A stretch of 8,794 nt of DNA from Rubrimonas sp036788415. Its GTDB lineage: Bacteria > Pseudomonadota > Alphaproteobacteria > Rhodobacterales > Rhodobacteraceae. Positions 7,329 through 8,794 of this stretch are shown here, in pieces. The position numbers were made by a program, and so were the translations under genes. The DNA is taken from positions 1 through 8,794 of the forward strand of contig NZ_DAIQNN010000102.1 of the NCBI RefSeq assembly GCF_036788415.1. Reading direction: 5' to 3'. Position 1 is the first letter of the stretch; each line of letters opens with the position of its first letter. The notes beneath the pieces are model-generated. The model was given only the letters and a program-made list of their open reading frames with translations, was not told the origin of the DNA and searched no databases.

Positions 7329-7334
7329 GGTCAA
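7329..7334 (-). promoter_or_regulatory. Candidate -35 element (TTGACC) of the transporter operon
   Basis: GGTCAA on the + strand reads TTGACC on the minus strand, matching the well-conserved TTGAC core of sigma-70-type promoters. At a 16-18 base spacing the sequence is GC-rich (around GCAACC, 7306-7311), a poor -10, as expected for a promoter that needs an activator. Start of transcription would be near 7299. Confidence 0.35.
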
Positions 7335-7342
7335 ATGCTGAA

Positions 7343-7357
7343 ATGGTTCTTATCCAT
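7343..7357. promoter_or_regulatory. Candidate LysR-type recognition box (ATGG-N7-CCAT, contains T-N11-A)
   Basis: The interrupted dyad ATGG (7343-7346) and CCAT (7354-7357) is centred on 7350 and includes T at 7344 and A at 7356, the T-N11-A arrangement preferred by LysR-type regulators. It lies 8 bases upstream of the candidate -35 of the transporter operon, about -51 from the inferred start, and only 19 bases before the regulator's own ATG. That position suits both activation of the operon and autorepression. T-N11-A is a loose pattern that also occurs by chance. Confidence 0.4.
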
Positions 7358-7375
7358 AATCTGGAGGCATGGCCG

Positions 7376-8341
7376 ATGCTGTCGCTTCGCGAGATGGAAG
7401 TCCTCCACGCCGTGCTCGCCACGGGTGGCATGAGCGCCGCAGCGCGGCAGCTGCGCATCTCCCAACCAGCCGTCAGCCGGGCGGTCGCCGCTGCTGAACA
7501 GCGGTTGCGTGTCCAGCTGTTCCTGCGGCAGGGTAACCGCCTGGAGGCTACGGCCGAACTGGAAGAGCTGCGCGGCAGCATCGGGCGAATCTTTCGTGAC
7601 ATCGACTCGCTCAAGCGGTTCTGCGGCTTGCTCGAGCACGGTGCCGGACGCGTTCTCCGCATCGCGGCTACGCCTTCGCTCGCCAACGCCTTTATCCCTC
7701 ACGCCGTCGCTGCGGTGCGCGCGCGATTCTCGCACCTGACCATTCACGCCAAGATCCGCGAGCCAGGGCCAATTCAGGAGGCGGTGGCGCGGCGCGACTT
7801 TGACCTCGGGATCGTCTACCACGAACATCGCTCGGCTCCGGTCAGTAGCGCCGATACTGTTTCGGCTCCCGTCGTCTGTCTCATGCCGGAAGGCCATCGC
7901 CTCGCCGCGTTGGCAGACATCGGTCCGGCGGACCTGAGGGGCGAGACGCTGATCTCATTCGCGCCATCGTCCACAATCGGCACCGATCTCGACCGTCTGT
8001 TCGCCGAGCACGGTCAGCGCCGCGACGTGGCGATCCAGATCGGCAATGCGTTCATGGCGGCGCCCTTCGTACAGGGCAGACTTGGCGTCGCGCTGGTCGA
8101 TCCTTTCATTCTCGGGAGCCCCACAGCGGCTGGGCTCGTGGCGCGGCCGTTCCTGCCGCGCCGTTTGGTGACGCCGCGGATCGTATGGGCAGTTGACCGC
8201 CAGTTGACGGCTCCCGAGCGCTGCCTCGCTGACGCGCTGCACGCCCACGCGCTGCGTTGGGCAGACGAACATCTGGCTCCGATTTGGGCAGAAGGTTGTC
8301 CGGGTCTGCACCCGGCCGCGACAGTTCGGCAAAAAGATTGA
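7376..8341 (+). CDS. LysR-type transcriptional regulator
   Basis: This 321-residue cytoplasmic DNA-binding protein has the N-terminal winged helix-turn-helix at about 1-60, with the family pattern MSAAARQLRISQPAVSRAVAAAEQRL and LFLRQGNRLEAT. A linker helix (about 60-90) follows, then a two-lobed effector-binding domain from about 90 to 295, beginning GRVLRIAATPSLANAFIP. Length is normal (about 300), with a C-terminal extension of roughly 20 residues. The ATG at 7376 has GGAGG 8 bases upstream (7363-7367) and starts right at the helix-turn-helix, as is usual. An in-frame ATG at 7247 would add 43 residues of no family resemblance and overlap the binding-protein gene. Being divergent from the transporter operon, it probably controls it in response to the imported compound or a breakdown product. 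The inducer is unknown. Confidence 0.94.
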   Translation: MLSLREMEVLHAVLATGGMSAAARQLRISQPAVSRAVAAAEQRLRVQLFLRQGNRLEATAELEELRGSIGRIFRDIDSLKRFCGLLEHGAGRVLRIAATPSLANAFIPHAVAAVRARFSHLTIHAKIREPGPIQEAVARRDFDLGIVYHEHRSAPVSSADTVSAPVVCLMPEGHRLAALADIGPADLRGETLISFAPSSTIGTDLDRLFAEHGQRRDVAIQIGNAFMAAPFVQGRLGVALVDPFILGSPTAAGLVARPFLPRRLVTPRIVWAVDRQLTAPERCLADALHAHALRWADEHLAPIWAEGCPGLHPAATVRQKD

Positions 8342-8794
8342 AATTCGAGGGCCGATCGCTTAATTCTACAGGTGGTTGATTTTTTGATGATCTGGCTCCG
8401 AGCTACTGTTTCTATCTTGATACGTGCTTGGCCGCCTGCGTCGCAGGTGCGTCTTGAATTGGAACTGCAACACTGAGCGGCAGTCGCTGGAAGCGCTCGA
8501 TCACGTTAGCTTGTCCCTGGCGGCGACGATTTCGACAGACGGGATTGATCGAGCCGCGGATGATCGGCGAGGAGCGAAGATTGCACGTTCGCTTTCCGCC
8601 AGTAGTCCGCAATGCCGTGCAGAGGCGGTGAAGGTCCAGAATCCGCACTGAGTGACCGTGCTGGCCCCACCGGCAAGGTACTCGACGCGCCTCGAAGGAG
8701 GGGCTGCCCGCTCCCGGGGTCGCCGGCACGTGCTCCCGAAGAACGAAGCCGCTTCCGCGGCATTGGCGCCCGTCGGCATCGTAGGACCCTGACC
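8342..8794. other. 453-bp stretch without a convincing gene
   Basis: After the LysR stop, about 8342-8425 is clearly more AT-rich than the rest of the window and has a run of six T at 8380-8385, but no stem precedes it closely. A hairpin at 8433-8449 (7 bp with one G-T pair, loop GTC) is not followed by a T-run, so the regulator's terminator is not identified. From about 8450 to the edge the sequence is GC-rich again. Several frames are open for 75-105 codons (for example 8424-8651 on +, and 8501 to the right edge on the minus strand), but none has a good ribosome site or recognisable domain. It may be intergenic sequence, a decayed gene, or the end of a gene running in from the right. Confidence 0.5.

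Larger units (their letters stand above)
7256..7375. promoter_or_regulatory. Divergent promoter/operator region between binding-protein and LysR genes
   Basis: These 120 bases separate the two divergently read start codons and must hold both promoters. They contain a minus-strand -35-like TTGACC, two dyads described separately, a TTATCCATAA palindrome (7350-7359), and strong ribosome sites at each end (GGAGG at 7263-7267 on the minus strand and at 7363-7367 on the + strand). A LysR-type regulator next to and divergent from its target operon is the standard arrangement, so this is where it most likely binds. No convincing + strand promoter for the regulator is visible; CATAAT at 7355-7360 is too close to the ribosome site to serve as its -10. 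Confidence 0.75.

Noticed and set aside
7247..7375. Longer N-terminus for the LysR gene (start at 7247)
   Set aside because: It overlaps the binding-protein start and crosses the whole promoter region; the helix-turn-helix begins at the 7376 start, which has its own GGAGG.
8300..8315. CCGGGT-CTGC-ACCCGG hairpin as a LysR-gene terminator
   Set aside because: The stem is perfect but lies inside the coding region, 24 bases before the stop codon, and is not followed by a T-run.
8424..8651. 75-codon + strand frame and overlapping minus-strand frames downstream of the LysR gene
   Set aside because: None has a convincing ribosome site, domain or composition of a real protein, and they compete in several frames over the same bases.

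Overview
The window is a GC-rich (roughly two-thirds G+C by eye) bacterial segment. Operon style, a periplasmic-type signal peptide without a lipobox cysteine, and protein flavour suggest a Gram-negative proteobacterium, most likely an alphaproteobacterium. There is no rRNA, tRNA or other taxonomic marker, so this is inference.

Layout, left to right: (1) 1-43, the last 13 codons of an unidentified + strand gene, probably a membrane protein; (2) 44-207, a spacer between convergent genes; (3) 208-7255, a five-gene minus-strand operon. In transcription order it encodes a family 5 solute-binding protein (start 7255), a DppB/OppB-type permease (start 5278), a DppC/OppC-type permease (start 4296), a fused double-ATPase (start 3152) and an enolase-superfamily acid-sugar dehydratase-like enzyme (start 1413); (4) 7256-7375, a 120-bp divergent regulatory region; (5) 7376-8341, a + strand LysR-type regulator; (6) 8342-8794, with no convincing gene.

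The four transporter genes form a complete ABC importer: periplasmic receptor, two different membrane subunits, and one polypeptide with both nucleotide-binding domains. Although the architecture is that of the peptide/nickel class, the long receptor and the co-transcribed dehydratase point to uptake of a sugar acid, glycoside or small oligosaccharide. A likely scheme is: the LysR protein senses the substrate or a metabolite, activates the divergent operon, the importer brings the substrate in, and the dehydratase acts on it. The substrate cannot be read from the sequence.

Four genes need start correction. Shine-Dalgarno placement gives shorter starts for the binding protein, the DppB-type permease and the LysR gene, and the double-ATPase has a start one base after the preceding stop. 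The most notable observations are a serine where the dehydratase family has the Asp of its catalytic His-Asp dyad, a perfect 10-bp hairpin just after the binding-protein stop codon, and two dyads in the divergent promoter region. I see no CRISPR array, insertion sequence, phage gene or clearly new multi-gene system; this is a catabolic import operon with some unusual details.
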